From: Protopterus annectens | Taxonomy: Eukaryota; Chordata; Ceratodontiformes; Protopteridae | Length of the DNA stretch: 64,000 nt | Assembly (NCBI RefSeq): GCF_019279795.1 | Contig: NC_056750.1 | Location: forward strand, 699,965,394 to 700,029,393 | Direction of reading: 5' to 3' | Part shown: one piece after another, positions 51,545-62,505 of the stretch | Layout of the letters: every line of letters begins with the position of its first letter | Numbering within the stretch: position 1 is the first letter of the stretch | The notes under the pieces: model-generated | What the model was told of the DNA's origin: nothing | The model's database searches: none | The model's input: only the letters and a program-made list of their open reading frames with translations | Program-made: the position numbers and the translations under genes

Positions 51545-54500
51545 TGTAGCTTCCTTGCACCCCATGTCCAGTATTTGTTCCAGTGCATAGCTCTCAAATA
51601 ATCAGGGGCATATTTCAAAAGAATGTCCCACTCACTAGGCTGAATAAGGAGAAGGTTACTGTTAGCTGGCTGTCTGGTGCCAGTATCCGCCACATAACAC
51701 AAGCACTCAGGTGACTCCAGAACAAGTACAAATATGACTCTGTCATTGTCCATGTTGGTGTGAATGACCTGAACCATGCCTCCATGGACTACATGAAAAG
51801 AGACATGGAAGAGCTCTCTGATCATGTAGCCCAAGCCGGTATGATCCTGACCCTGAGTAGCATCCTGCCTTCACCACGAATGATACCACGGTATAAAGAA
51901 AAAATTCTCAATTTCAACAATTGGCTAAGTTTCTGGTGTCATTCAAAGGGGATGCAGTGTCTGGCTGCCTGGGATGACATGCTCGACAAGCCATGCTGCT
52001 TCATGAGAGATGGCTTGCACCTGTCACCCTTAGGCTTTCGAATACTGGCCAAGGCTGTTGCCACCACCATAGTGCCTTTTTTAGGCAAGGCTCAAACGAC
52101 AAACCCACCACTGTAAATAGCACAAGTAACAAAAAACTGAGGGTAATGCTACTCAATGCCAGAAGTCTAAACCTCAAAATGCACGCACTTGAGCCACTGC
52201 TCAGTATGGAGAAAATTGATATATGTGCAGTAACAGAAACCTGGTTTAAGGCTCCAGAGAGCATCCCAGCACTACTAGGCTACAACTCATACTATACATT
52301 TCAGCCACAGAACCCAAACTGAAATACAAAAGGTGGGGGCGTATCCATATTCATTAAGCATACCCACACCTCCAGGTTAGTGGCACAGCACGATGCTTCA
52401 GAGATCATCCATGTGCAACTAACAATGGTCAGAACTGCAATTCATATTGTAGCTTGCTACAGATCACCCACCATGTCCCAGGACCCCCATTGTGCGTTTT
52501 TGGAAACACTGGGAAACATAAAGGTCCTACCAAACACCCTAATATTGGGTGATTTCAATTACCCAAACATTAACTGGGAGAACTACTCAAGTACTAACTC
52601 CCTTGCCCAACTTTTCCTAGAATTTATAAACTCAAACACCCTGGTTTAACTGGTCAACACTCCCACCGGAGGTGACAACATATTAGACCTGGCCATCACC
52701 AACATGGGCAACCGGTGTTCCACACCAGAGGTCAACCCCTCGCTGGTTAGATATGACCATAAACAAATCACTTTGGATATCCATATTCCACCCCACCTCC
52801 CGACAAGAAAGCAACCATGAAAAACTTTTCAAAAGGAAACTTCACTTTCCTTAAGACCGAGGTGGAAAGTTTCAAAGCCCACATGCTGAAGGATAACACT
52901 GTCCAAGCTGCAAAATCCTTTACTAATGCATTCTACAGGCAGCTACAAGAATGCATGGATTGTGCCATCCCAAGCAAAACCAAGACTCACTCCTCCAAGA
53001 AAAGGAAACCAGTCTGGTGGACTACTGCCATAAACAAGGTATACAATAGAAGCAGGAAACTAGTACAGAAAAGAGTAAAATCCCAAGAAGGGAAGACATC
53101 CCTGATCAGTATCAGCAAGAAACTATGATCCCTCATAAAATCATCCAAGGCTAGCTTTGAAAGAAAAATTGCCAAGGACTCCAAAGATAACCACAAGGCA
53201 TTTTTTAGCTATGTCAAGAATCTAAGTGGCAATGCTCAGATCTGCTCAGAGTTAGTGCAGAATGGTACAAAATACACTGAACTGACCGATATCACCAACA
53301 TCTTGGCAAACAGGTTCAGCGCAAACTTCACCCCCAAAAGGGCCCGTAACCATTTCAGAAGAATGTAGAGTCCCTGAAATCATAGACACTTAGGTTAAAA
53401 CAGCCCTCTCCAAAGCCAAAACACAGCATCAGTGGGGCTGGACAGTGTCCCAGGCTGCGTCCTACACGAGCTCAAAGATGAACTAACTCCTCACCTAAAC
53501 ACACTGTTCAAACTCAGCCCCTCCACAGGCTACATACCCATAGAGTGGCACACAACAACGGTTATTCTGCTCCACAAAGGTGGAGCCACAATAGACCCCT
53601 GGAACTATCGACCTATAAGCCTGACTAGCTTGGTCTGCAAGGCTATGGTGGGCATCATCATAGAACTCATTAACAGAGACATTGGGAACCTCCAAACACT
53701 GGACCCTACCCAGTTTGGCTTTGTTAAGGGCAGATCATGTCTCCTAAACCTGGTGGACTTCTTTGAGACAGTTACCAAGGCTATAGACGAGGGAAAGGTG
53801 GTACAAACAGCCTACCTAGACCTCACTAAGGCCTTCGACACCATTCCCCATTCTGGTATTATAGACAAGCTCACCAGCCTGAACATAAACCCGTACGTCA
53901 CAAGATGGGTTGCCAACTGGCTCATGGACAGAACCCACATGGTGAAAGTTGCAGGAGCTAGGTCCGACTCTAAACTGGTTACAAGTGGTGTTCCCCAGGG
54001 CTCAGTCCTAGGACCCCTCCTGTTCGGTGTATACTTCTCAGAGGTACAGGTAAGCACAGGAGGACTATGGCTGACCAAGTTTGCAGACGACTGCAAACTA
54101 GGGGCTATAATTGACTCTCCGGCTGACACAGACATCCTCCAAAAGGGTCTCAGTGAGACGGATACCTGGTGTCAAAATCATGGCCTCAAGATAAATGCCA
54201 AAAAGTACATAGTCATCCCCTTTGGAAAAAACAAAGTACCCACAAACTACCACATAGGTGGTAGTCCCCTAAATACGTAAGGCGTAATAAGGGATCTGGG
54301 GACCCAAGTAGATAGTAATCTCACCTTTGATAATCACATTGCCAAAGTGGTTAGAAAATCCTTTTTCGTGGCCCACCTATTCAGAAAAGGGTTCGCATCC
54401 AGATCAAAAAAGGTCATTGTGCCCCTCTACTCATCACTCATCAGACCCATCTTAGAGTACAACGCCCCATTGGGATGTGCTCTACAAGACACCTGCAACA

Positions 54501-55012
54501 GCTGGAAAGACCACAGAAGTACCTCACCAAGAAGATCAATGGCCTCAAACAGATGCCCTATGCAGCTCGACTGAAGAAACTACAGTTGTACTTGGTTGCA
54601 TACTGCCTACTCAGAGATGATCTCTGCCTGACATACAACGCCATGTCCAACCCAGAATTGATGGACATGCTCCACCTAAAGAAAACCTTATCCCCTCGAG
54701 CCACACGCTCTAGGGATCTAAACCTCACCACAACAATAAATAGGATGTGCTGGAGGGATAGATTCCTGTCCCAGAGACTTCCCATGCTTTGGAACAGGAT
54801 CCCAATTTACATTAGGCAGAGCTCCTCGCTAACAGTCTTCAAAAGAAACCTTGACGAGTGGATGGGAAACAGAAAGTTTATCTCGGGGATCACTTCAATG
54901 GCTCTGCTGGACAGAGGCACAGTGAACTAATTTAAGGGGGCGGCAAAAGCCAACACATTCTGGCTAGGCTTTAAATGCCTTTGGGCAGATAGCCTAGTAC
55001 CCACCTATGAAC
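51545..55012 (+). mobile_element. CR1-type LINE with ORF1 esterase and full ORF2
   Basis: The most complete LINE in the window, about 3.5 kb. The end of ORF1 (to 52116) is an SGNH-type esterase: LNKEKVTVSWLSGASIRHIT, then DSVIVHVGVNDLNHASM, and MRDGLHLSPLGFRILAKAV with the catalytic D-x-L-H-L-S. The N-terminal GDS block is not recognisable and a stop lies between the two halves. ORF2 follows with almost no gap. The endonuclease has LLNARSLNLKMH, AVTETWFKAP, GGGVSIFIK, IVACYRSPT and LILGDFNYPNINWE. The reverse transcriptase (53432-54280) is open, with YRPISLTSLVCKAM, LDLTKAFDTIPHSGIIDKL, TSGVPQGSVLGPLLFGVYF and the intact LTKFADDCKLG. The C-terminus reaches WMGNRKFISGI near 54880. The 3' end is CTATGAACCTAAACC. 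A few stops and frame changes make it inactive as it stands. Confidence 0.92.
51620..52116 (+). pseudogene. CR1 ORF1 SGNH esterase domain (part)
   Basis: An esterase-like domain at the end of ORF1 is known in CR1 and L2 elements. Here VIVHVGVNDLNH is block III, with the conserved G-x-N-D, and DGLHLSPLGFRILA is block V with the catalytic Asp and His. About 118 residues are open from 51760; an in-frame stop precedes it near 51714. Confidence 0.8.
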
Positions 55013-55313
55013 CTAAACCCAGAAAAAATCAGGGACAATCAGGGACATTTTTAAAATATTAATACTATTAACTTGACACATTGTCAGAATAAAAGAATGT
55101 TAATTACTATACATTTTGTGAAATAAAAGAAATCCATAATTCTTACTTACTGCCATTATTTATTGAGTATTATACAATGATTCCCCATTAATATTCCAAA
55201 ACGTGCATGCTGATTGGTCAGTGTGCACGTTGTAAATCAGAGTTATAGTAATGAAAAAAGGTCCGGTCGCCCAGACTTTTTCAATTAGTATAACTCTTTT
55301 TTTTTTTTTTTAC

Positions 55314-55930
55314 AGCAACGGAGAACGCAAGATCTCCGTTGCTTTTCTAACTTGTCTCTATGTTAAACGAGTTTAACATAGCGAGACAACTTTAAAAAAA
55401 GCAACAGAGCATCTCCATTGCTTTTTTTAAAGCTGTCTCGCTATGTAAACCCATTTAACATAGCGAGACACTTTAAAAAGCAATGGGGATCTTGCTTTTT
55501 CCGTTGCTTTTTTCAAAACTGTCTTGCTATGTTAAACCCGTTAGGGCGGCCACAGTGGTGCAGTGGTTAGCATTGTCGCATCACAGCAATAGGTTCTCTG
55601 GTTCAATTCTTGGCTGGGGTGCCTTCTGTGCGGAGTTTGCATGTACTCCCTGTGGTCACATGGGTTTCCTCCAGTTTCCTCCCACATCCCAAAGACATGC
55701 TGCAGGTGGATTGAACACTAAATTGGCCCTAGGTGTGAGTGCGTGTGTGTGTGCCTTCTGTGGAAGGTTGGGTGTCGGGCTGGCAACTTGACACTGTAAA
55801 ACTCCAATGCCAATCATGAGCGGACAGGTGATCCACTGTGGCGACCCCTAACCGGGAAAAGCCGAAAGAAGAACATAGTGAGACAGTTTTGAAAAAAGCA
55901 ACGGAGATCTTGCTTTCTCCGTTGCTTTTG
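55314..55930. repeat. Array of alternating hairpins (foldback-like)
   Basis: Two palindromes alternate three to four times: AGCAACGGAG..CTCCGTTGCT, and GTCTCGCTATGTTAAAC..GTTTAACATAGCGAGAC. They lie near 55315-55343, 55354-55389, 55400-55430, 55434-55470, 55477-55511, 55521-55884 (split by a SINE) and 55894-55927. The units vary by point changes. The whole forms a long foldback structure. No coding capacity. It may be the core of a foldback-type DNA element extending to about 55150 and 56130. Confidence 0.8.
55544..55874 (+). mobile_element. V-SINE-type SINE, full-length form
   Basis: About 330 bp and the longest copy. The A-box-like segment is TGGTGCAGTGG and the B-box-like GGTTCAATTCT. The central block TGTGCGGAGTTTGCATGT, GGGTTTCCTCC and CCCAAAGACATGCTG is conserved in V-SINEs, and the tail is CACTGTGGCGACCCCTAACC with GCCGAAAGAAGAAC. 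It is inserted at the turn of a palindrome (GTTAAACCCGTTA before, ACATAGTGAGAC after). Confidence 0.9.
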
Positions 55931-56084
55931 CCCACAGCTCTTATATACTGCGCAAGTATACGCATGCACAGTACATCAGAACAGCTGCAGAATACCAGAC
56001 AGCTGTGGAAGGGCAGCAAGGAGGCATTATACAATGCCATTATTTAAGAAAAGCATTTTTTTTTTCTTAAATAATGTTATTGCA

Positions 56085-56135
56085 TAATAGCAATAACCCA
56101 CTTCTGGTTGTGGGTAATTGCTATATAATTCACCA
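56085..56135. repeat. Imperfect hairpin
   Basis: AATAGCAATAACCCAC, an 8-base turn and GTGGGTAATTGCTAT fold back on each other. It may belong to the outer arm of the hairpin-array element. Confidence 0.6.
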
Positions 56136-56399
56136 CCTTTCTTCCAAGAGTCACCAGTTTTAAGAGGGATTAAGTGGGACAGAGGTAAATTTTGAAGTCT
56201 AAATCAGGGATATCTCTTAAAATCAGGGACAGTTGAGAGGTATGTTCCAGTGACATAAGTCCTAAATGTCAGATGGACTTCAAACCAGAGTCCAGTTTTG
56301 AACTGTTGTTTACTCATCGAAATTTTAATTTAAGTACAGAAGTATTAACTGGTGTCATGGGAACTAGTAATAAGCAGTGTGTGTCACAGGCTCCTTTTA

Positions 56400-57198
56400 A
56401 CAGGAGGTGCGTCCAACTTGGGGGAAACTAGTTCTCTGTAAAAGGAAGCATAGGAATAAAAACGCTCATTCAGTAAATACTCCGCATTGTAAACGATAAC
56501 CACAGCCGTAATTCCTTAGTGGTCAGCTAACCAGTGAATACCATTACATTAGGCGGAGGCGGAGCTGACTTTAAGTGGGTTTGATGCTCAACCAAGGCGC
56601 TGACTTCCAGAAAAGGGGAGGCGCGCCAGACCCCCAGGGACAACAGGAACTGTAGCTTTCTGCTGGTTTGTTCAAATGTTTGCACTTATTTATTGATTTG
56701 AGTTTGTTAATCAGGGAGGACAAGCTGAACACTGCCCGGCGCCCGCATATAAGGGGATTTTGTTTTCATTCCTTTACAAAACTGAACAACAGGAAAATCT
56801 ACTTTGCAATTATCTGTCCTCTTCTTGCTAAAGAGGCTGCCGGAAACCAACATTTGCACCTCGCAAAACTTTGGCTGAATAATTTAAGTTCTTCCTTGAC
56901 AGTTAAAGGAAAGAAAAGAAAACACTGCTGTAGAAGTTGTATGAAAAAGGTTCATTCAGTTGTGAAAAGGCAATGTGTACGCTTTTAAGAATGCTGCAAA
57001 GTCAAAAATCATCCGTTAATATTCCAGAATTTTAAAGCAACCGGCACTTTATTTAAAGAAGAATTTACATTCCTGCATTAACTATTCATCTTCCCGAATT
57101 TTAAAGTAACGGATATTTTAGAAGGTTTTATTTATATTTGTCCAGGTGGCCTTTTCAGGGTTTGGTTTTACTCGGTTCCGTCAGCTCACGGTTTGGGG
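56400..57198 (+). promoter_or_regulatory. Likely promoter and 5' UTR of host gene
   Basis: A locally GC- and CpG-richer stretch (GGCGGAGGCGGAGCTGAC near 56553, GGGGAGGCGCGCCAGACCCC near 56615, GCCCGGCGCCCGCATATAAG near 56737) standing before the predicted exon 1. No LINE, SINE or microsatellite lies within it. A CATATAAGG segment near 56748 could act as a TATA-like element. Which part is promoter and which is UTR cannot be told. Confidence 0.4.
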
Positions 57199-57324
57199 AT
57201 GTACGAAGGTCGGGAGCCTACAGAAAGCCCCCCGCCACCCGGACCCGGTTGGAGCTTCAAATCGTTTACAGCTAATCACGCCTTCCTACAGTCCAAGCAA
57301 GGGATGCTGCTGACCGGAGAACTG
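57199..57324 (+). CDS. Exon 1 of a CMTM/MARVEL-family membrane protein (host gene)
   Basis: Predicted 42 codons, from ATG at 57199 to a possible donor at 57325 (ctg|gtgaaaac, phase 0). The product begins MYEGREPTESPPPPGPGW, a proline-rich cytoplasmic tail, followed by SFTANHAFLQSKQGMLLTGEL. From family knowledge this resembles the start of the MARVEL region in CMTM3/CMTM5-type proteins (x-AFL-x-S-x-x-G-x-LL-x-x-E-L), and CMTM first exons stop near this place. CMTM proteins are four-pass membrane proteins that act in trafficking and signalling. The ATG has a G at -3. The frame is open upstream to 57082 but has no other Met. Read past the donor it stops within 8 codons, which supports an intron. 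Later exons are not in the window, so the exact paralogue is open. Confidence 0.6.
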
Positions 57325-59379
57325 GTGAAAACTTTTTTTCTGACCCTCTGATAAGCTGTATATGTTTGGTTCATACAGTTTCGTGTTAAAGTTAAACGAG
57401 TAAATAATCCAGATGATAGTGTACGTCTCAGCACCCCCCTCCCAGTTGTAGGGGGCATCTGGGATTTTTGCTTAATATGTTACTTTAATGTATTTGTCTT
57501 ATAAAAAAGACTGGGCTAGGTTAAAGTCAAGAAATTGTAAAGCTGTTTGTTTTGTTTCAGAAACCTTACTGCTAATTTCACGTCAACACAAAACTCTCAC
57601 TCTCTTAGGGCTAGAAATTTGGGCAAAGCCTAAAATAATGGGGTGGGGGAAGGCCTCAAAATATTGACAGATTTTTGACCGTTTGCACTTATAACGTTGC
57701 TAGAATAGCATATGTTGTGTTGGTTTGCTTTTTCTTAAGGATATGAAGTCCAATATTCAGACGTGTATCATTTAGTAACTTCAATAGTGGTTTGCCAGAA
57801 AACCACAAATTGTATGAGGACCAGAACAAAACTATGAGGCGAAAATCTGGACAGTTTAGAAGTACCAAATCTGGACAGTTGAGAGGTACCAGGCTAAGTA
57901 TATAGCAATGAAAGGTGTGACAATTAGTTATCTGATGACAGAGTAGCTGCTGTGTGGAATAGATTACCTGATTACATTAAAATAAGCACTAGTTTATGTA
58001 TTTTTAAGAGCAACCTGGGTACTCATTGTTATGGGAGTAGCTGCTTTGGGTATATTACCAGGCTAGAAGGTGTGCCTGAAATATTTGTATGCACTAGAAA
58101 TTTAAAAAGTGTCCCTGATTATTTCAGACTTTTGTCCATGATCGTCATTATCACCTTTTCGCTCCGTTCGCTTTTATTGAGGTAAGAGGTTGAGACTGTT
58201 ATAAGTGAGATACTACTTAGCCTAAACTAAAATCTGTTGATGCATATTAATTGGTGAGTCAACTGATGTCATTTTGAGCACAGTCTTTTCAATAAAATTG
58301 ATGTCTGACTAGAATTATATTTCAGAGCTCGTAAGTTTAATACTCATAAATTCTATAACTTCAGAATGAATTTAAGATGAGAGAATGAGAGAATGAATGT
58401 CATTGATTTTGCAGATTGTATTAAAAAATATTTTTTCATAGTCTAATTTTTAAGGGTGTTGGTACTGATTACTTTCCATATGTAATATAAACTTCTTATT
58501 TATTGATAATTAGTTGTTTAAATGCTTGTTTCTGACTATTAGATGCCTGCAAAGTCTTAAGGATGTCTCCCTTCCTTTAAATGTGCAGATGTGTGTTGTG
58601 AATAATGTGTTTTGCACACATTGTCATGATTTAAGTTAATGAGGTGGGGCATCACTTCCTAAAACAATATCACAATGCAGATTCCTGAAGCTGTTGTGGC
58701 TGTATTTGTTTTAGACTGGGTACTTCATTGAATATCTAATTTTGCTTGCATACTCTGTTCTACTTGTTATGTTTTTCAGTTCCATTTTTACAGTTCACTG
58801 ACCATGCTGTCATCAGACTTTATAATTCAGCAGCAGACTTCAAACTCTGAATGCTGAAAGAGATACAGATACATGTAGTGAGTTAAACTGCTTCTGCCAT
58901 ATGTTTATTGACAACTGATTGAAAGAAAGTTATTTCAGGAAATGTGTACAAAGCAGGAATTTCAGGGAGGCCATTTCATATGTATACATATATATCACTG
59001 AAGTACTGCATAGCAGGCATCACTGTCTATACTTGGCCTTCAGTATAACACATAATCCCACAGCAGTTAAGATTCAAGCATTTTTCTTGGGCTGCCTTAC
59101 AAATGGCCTGTGGAAGGTGCTGAGCTGGACAGTCCATTGGCAGCCCCACTTTGGGACCACTTATTCTGTGGGAGGCCCACTACCACTACCTCCACCCTTT
59201 TCAGACCTAATGTCAGAGCTGGCCCCACCTCTGACAAATGGTTGCTTGTTGTGACAAACCCCATGAGCTATTGCTTGGGGAATAGAGCGGGGATCATCCA
59301 ATGTCTTCCAACAAGCAGACATTGTTTATCTTTGTTTGTTTTTGAAAAATAAAGAGGAAGTCAAACATTCATATTTCTG
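57325..59379 (+). other. Likely intron 1, mostly anonymous
   Basis: Follows the predicted donor. It holds a decayed CR1 C-terminal fragment (57895-58030) and repeated short blocks TCTGGACAGTT..AGAGGTACC near 57846-57890. No exon was recognised. Confidence 0.4.
57895..58030 (+). mobile_element. CR1-like C-terminal fragment
   Basis: DRVAAVWNRLPDYIKISTSL then CIFKSNL matches the W-N-x-LP-x-x-IK..S-x-x-x-FK-x-x-L ending of CR1 reverse transcriptase proteins. About 135 bases, without a recognisable tail. Confidence 0.6.
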
Positions 59380-62300
59380 GACAAAGTATCAGATGGTATA
59401 ATAATAAAAGGAAATCTTGGGATAAGGAATTGTTAGATATTCAAAGTAAACTAGACTCTTATAAACATAATAATAAAGAAAATATTATGGACAAGAAAGT
59501 TATTGAAGAAATAAACAAACTAAATGAGAAATACAAAGAAATTTTAACTCATAAAGTTAAAATAACTTTAGAGAAATACAAGTTTTTGTCTTATTCAATA
59601 AGCCCCAAATACTTACATAGACTTAAAAATAAAACAAAAAGATTGAATAAACAAAACCATATCAAAGAAATCTTTTCTCTAAGGAAAAAGAAGAATGTTT
59701 CTAGTATACCAGAAATACTGGATGAATTTAGAAATCACTTTCACAAGATTAACCATAACAACATTAACATGGAACCTAAAGATAAAATAAAGGAGTTTAT
59801 AACCACAAACATGAATAAAAAGCTTAATAAACAGATTAAACTATTGGACAAGAGTATTTCATATACAGAAGTTATTACACAAATAAATAAGCTTAAATCA
59901 AACAAAGCACCGGGTAATGATGGTATTATACCAGAGATATATAAAATCCTTTCTAAAACTACATATTCATTAATACATAAGGTTTTTATTCTGGCCCAAA
60001 CTGAGTTAATAACCCCCCCATCTTGGCAATATACATTTATTTCACCAATTTTAAAACCTAATAAAGATCCAACTAGATGTTCTTCAACATTAAGTAATGA
60101 GATGGGTCGATATGATTATAAAATGTTTATGAGTATTTTTGCTGATAGATTGAAGACAATTATCCCCGGCATTATAGACATAGATCAGACGGGCTTCATT
60201 GTAAATAGAAATACTTTTGATAATATAAGAAGAACTTTAACATTAATTGATTTTGCAAATAGGAAAAAGAAAGATTTAACACTTATTAGTCTTGATATAG
60301 GTTCAGCATTTGATTCAGTAAGTTGGGACTATCTGTTTACCTTAATGAAATGCACAAATTTCTCTGATGCATTTGTAAATTTAATTGAACATTTATACAA
60401 AGGAACGCTGGCTTATATTAAGGTAGGAACATATGTTTCACAAAAATACCCATTCTTAAAGGTACAAAGCAAGGATGTCCACTTTCTCCACTATTATTCA
60501 CTTTAGTAATGGAGCCTTGGGCTAATTTGATTAGAAACAGTACTGACATAGAGGGTTTTGAAATAGAAGAAAATACAACATCAAAATTCAACTTTTGCAG
60601 ATGATGTTCTAATTACATCAGCAGGATCTAATTCTTCTATGCAGTCTTTATTTGATAAAATGATGAATTTTAAAAGTATTTCTGGTTTAATATTCAATGA
60701 AGAAAAACTAAAATACTACCTATATATACGAAAAAATACTCTCATTAGTGATTTTACTAAATATGTACCCAACTCAGGTCAGATAACTTATTTAGGTATA
60801 ATACTATCTAAAGATATTAAATCTATTATATATAATAACTATAATACCTGTTTTCTTAATATACAAAATCTTTTAATACCTGGAATAATATGTTTTTTAC
60901 TATGGAGGAGAGACTTACAATTATTAAAATGATAATATTCCCAAGATTTTATACTTAATACAATCAATAATACTTTCACCTACAAAATAACTATCAAGAA
61001 ACTGAATACACTAATGTTAAATTTCTTATGGGCACCTAATAGACCTAGGATTGCATTAAAGAAACATACTAATAGCTGGTCTCAAGGGGTATTTCTTTTC
61101 CAGACTTTAGTTTATTTATTATCTCTTCTATTATAAAAGTTATTACTTTATTAATAGATCGGTCATATGACTCAAAATGGATAGATTATTGGGAGCTAAT
61201 TAGTATGCACTTCATGAAAATCTCCTTAACACATAAAAATATGATTATAAATAACTCCATGTTGTGGTTGCTAAAGGAATTTTGTACTTCACCTATTACA
61301 CCTAAACATATGGTCTGTTACCCATTAAATATTATTATTAGTTATCGTAACTTTATATTCATGCACCCTAAGTATAGGAATGGAATTTTATTGTATTCCT
61401 ATAATTTATACTCAGGGTATGCTTATGTCATCTACTTCTGAAGGAGCTCATTTAGCTATAGATAATAATCTAAAGTACTGGTATCAGCTGATATCTGATA
61501 ATAAAGTTAAAAATCTAGATTTCTTAAAACAAGAATTTGATCTAAGAGAAACTTGCTGGTTAGAGGTTCAGATCTTTAGACAACATCTCATTGATAGAAT
61601 AGATCTAATGTCTATAACAGTTAAAGAATCTATTCCAAAACTGATTGATTACTTGATAATAAATTTACAGCATAAAGTTTCTGATAAAGGTAAACTTTCA
61701 TATATATATAAAATTATCAGACAAGAAACTTTTTACAATGTAGATTCATACTGGAATTATTTCACCTCTATTAATGGGGACCCACCAACTCAACAAGATA
61801 AACAATATATATTGGAATCTGCTTATAGAACTACATCTTCCATTGTCTGGAGACTTTATACATGGAAATTTTTACATAGATCTTTTTATACACCTTTGAT
61901 GATGAATAAAATTAATAATAAAGATAATCTATGTAAGAGATGTAATGTAGAAATTAATGCTGACTGGGCTCATATGTTTTATGACTGTATGAAGTTGAAA
62001 GAATACTGGAAGTCAATTAATGAATTTTTGCAGGCTCTTTTTCAGATAATTTCATTATTTCTAAGTCTCTTATATTATTCAACACACCTGTACCTCAATG
62101 TGTTAAAAAGATTAAGCTTCCCTTGTTATGGTCTATCCTAGCAGTGGCTAGGAAAATAATAACTAGAAATTGGATTTCAGATACACCTCCTTCGTTCAAT
62201 GAATTTAAAAATGTTATGAATATAATGTGTCATATGGAAATAAGCACAATTAGAATGAGAACAACTAGAAAACATCACATTTTATTGTATGGGATAATTT

Positions 62301-62505
62301 ACAAAATTTGTTAAAAAAATTCTAATTTCAATAGCACAATATTTTAGTTTAATTAATTGATTTGATTGTAGTGGATGTCTTTGTAAATACTTTAGTTGTT
62401 TTGTTGAATATTATAATAATACCTATTTTTAATTATTTGTATAAAATTGTTATGATATTTCTCTTATATGTTAAAACAATAAACTTGTTTTGAAAAATAA
62501 AAAAA
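59380..62505 (+). mobile_element. L1/Tx1-type LINE, 5'-truncated
   Basis: About 3.1 kb in the predicted intron, flanked by the direct repeat AACATTCATATTTCT (ending at 59378 and at about 62519). The reading starts upstream of the reverse transcriptase: a Lys/Asn-rich linker, LKSNKAPGNDGIIPEIYK, PPSWQYTFISPILKPNKDP, DYKMFMSIFADRLKTIIPGI and IDQTGFIVNRNTFDNIRRTL, then LISLDIGSAFDSVSWDYLF. The NYRPISL block is replaced by a garbled stretch (CSSTLSNEMGRYDY). The catalytic FADDVLITSAG is near 60596 in another frame. The C-terminal zinc knuckle, LCKRCNVEINADWAHMFYDC near 61927, has the C-x2-C..H-x4-C form usual for L1/Tx1 elements. It ends with an A-rich tail near 62490-62503. Several frame changes make it inactive. 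Confidence 0.88.

Noticed and set aside
56668-56988. 106-codon plus-strand frame before the predicted exon
   Set aside because: No recognised domain. It lies upstream of the better supported ATG and is more likely UTR or promoter.
58919-59352. Frames of 111 and 80 codons before the Tx1-type LINE
   Set aside because: No recognised domain, no splice context that I could support; probably chance frames in intron DNA.
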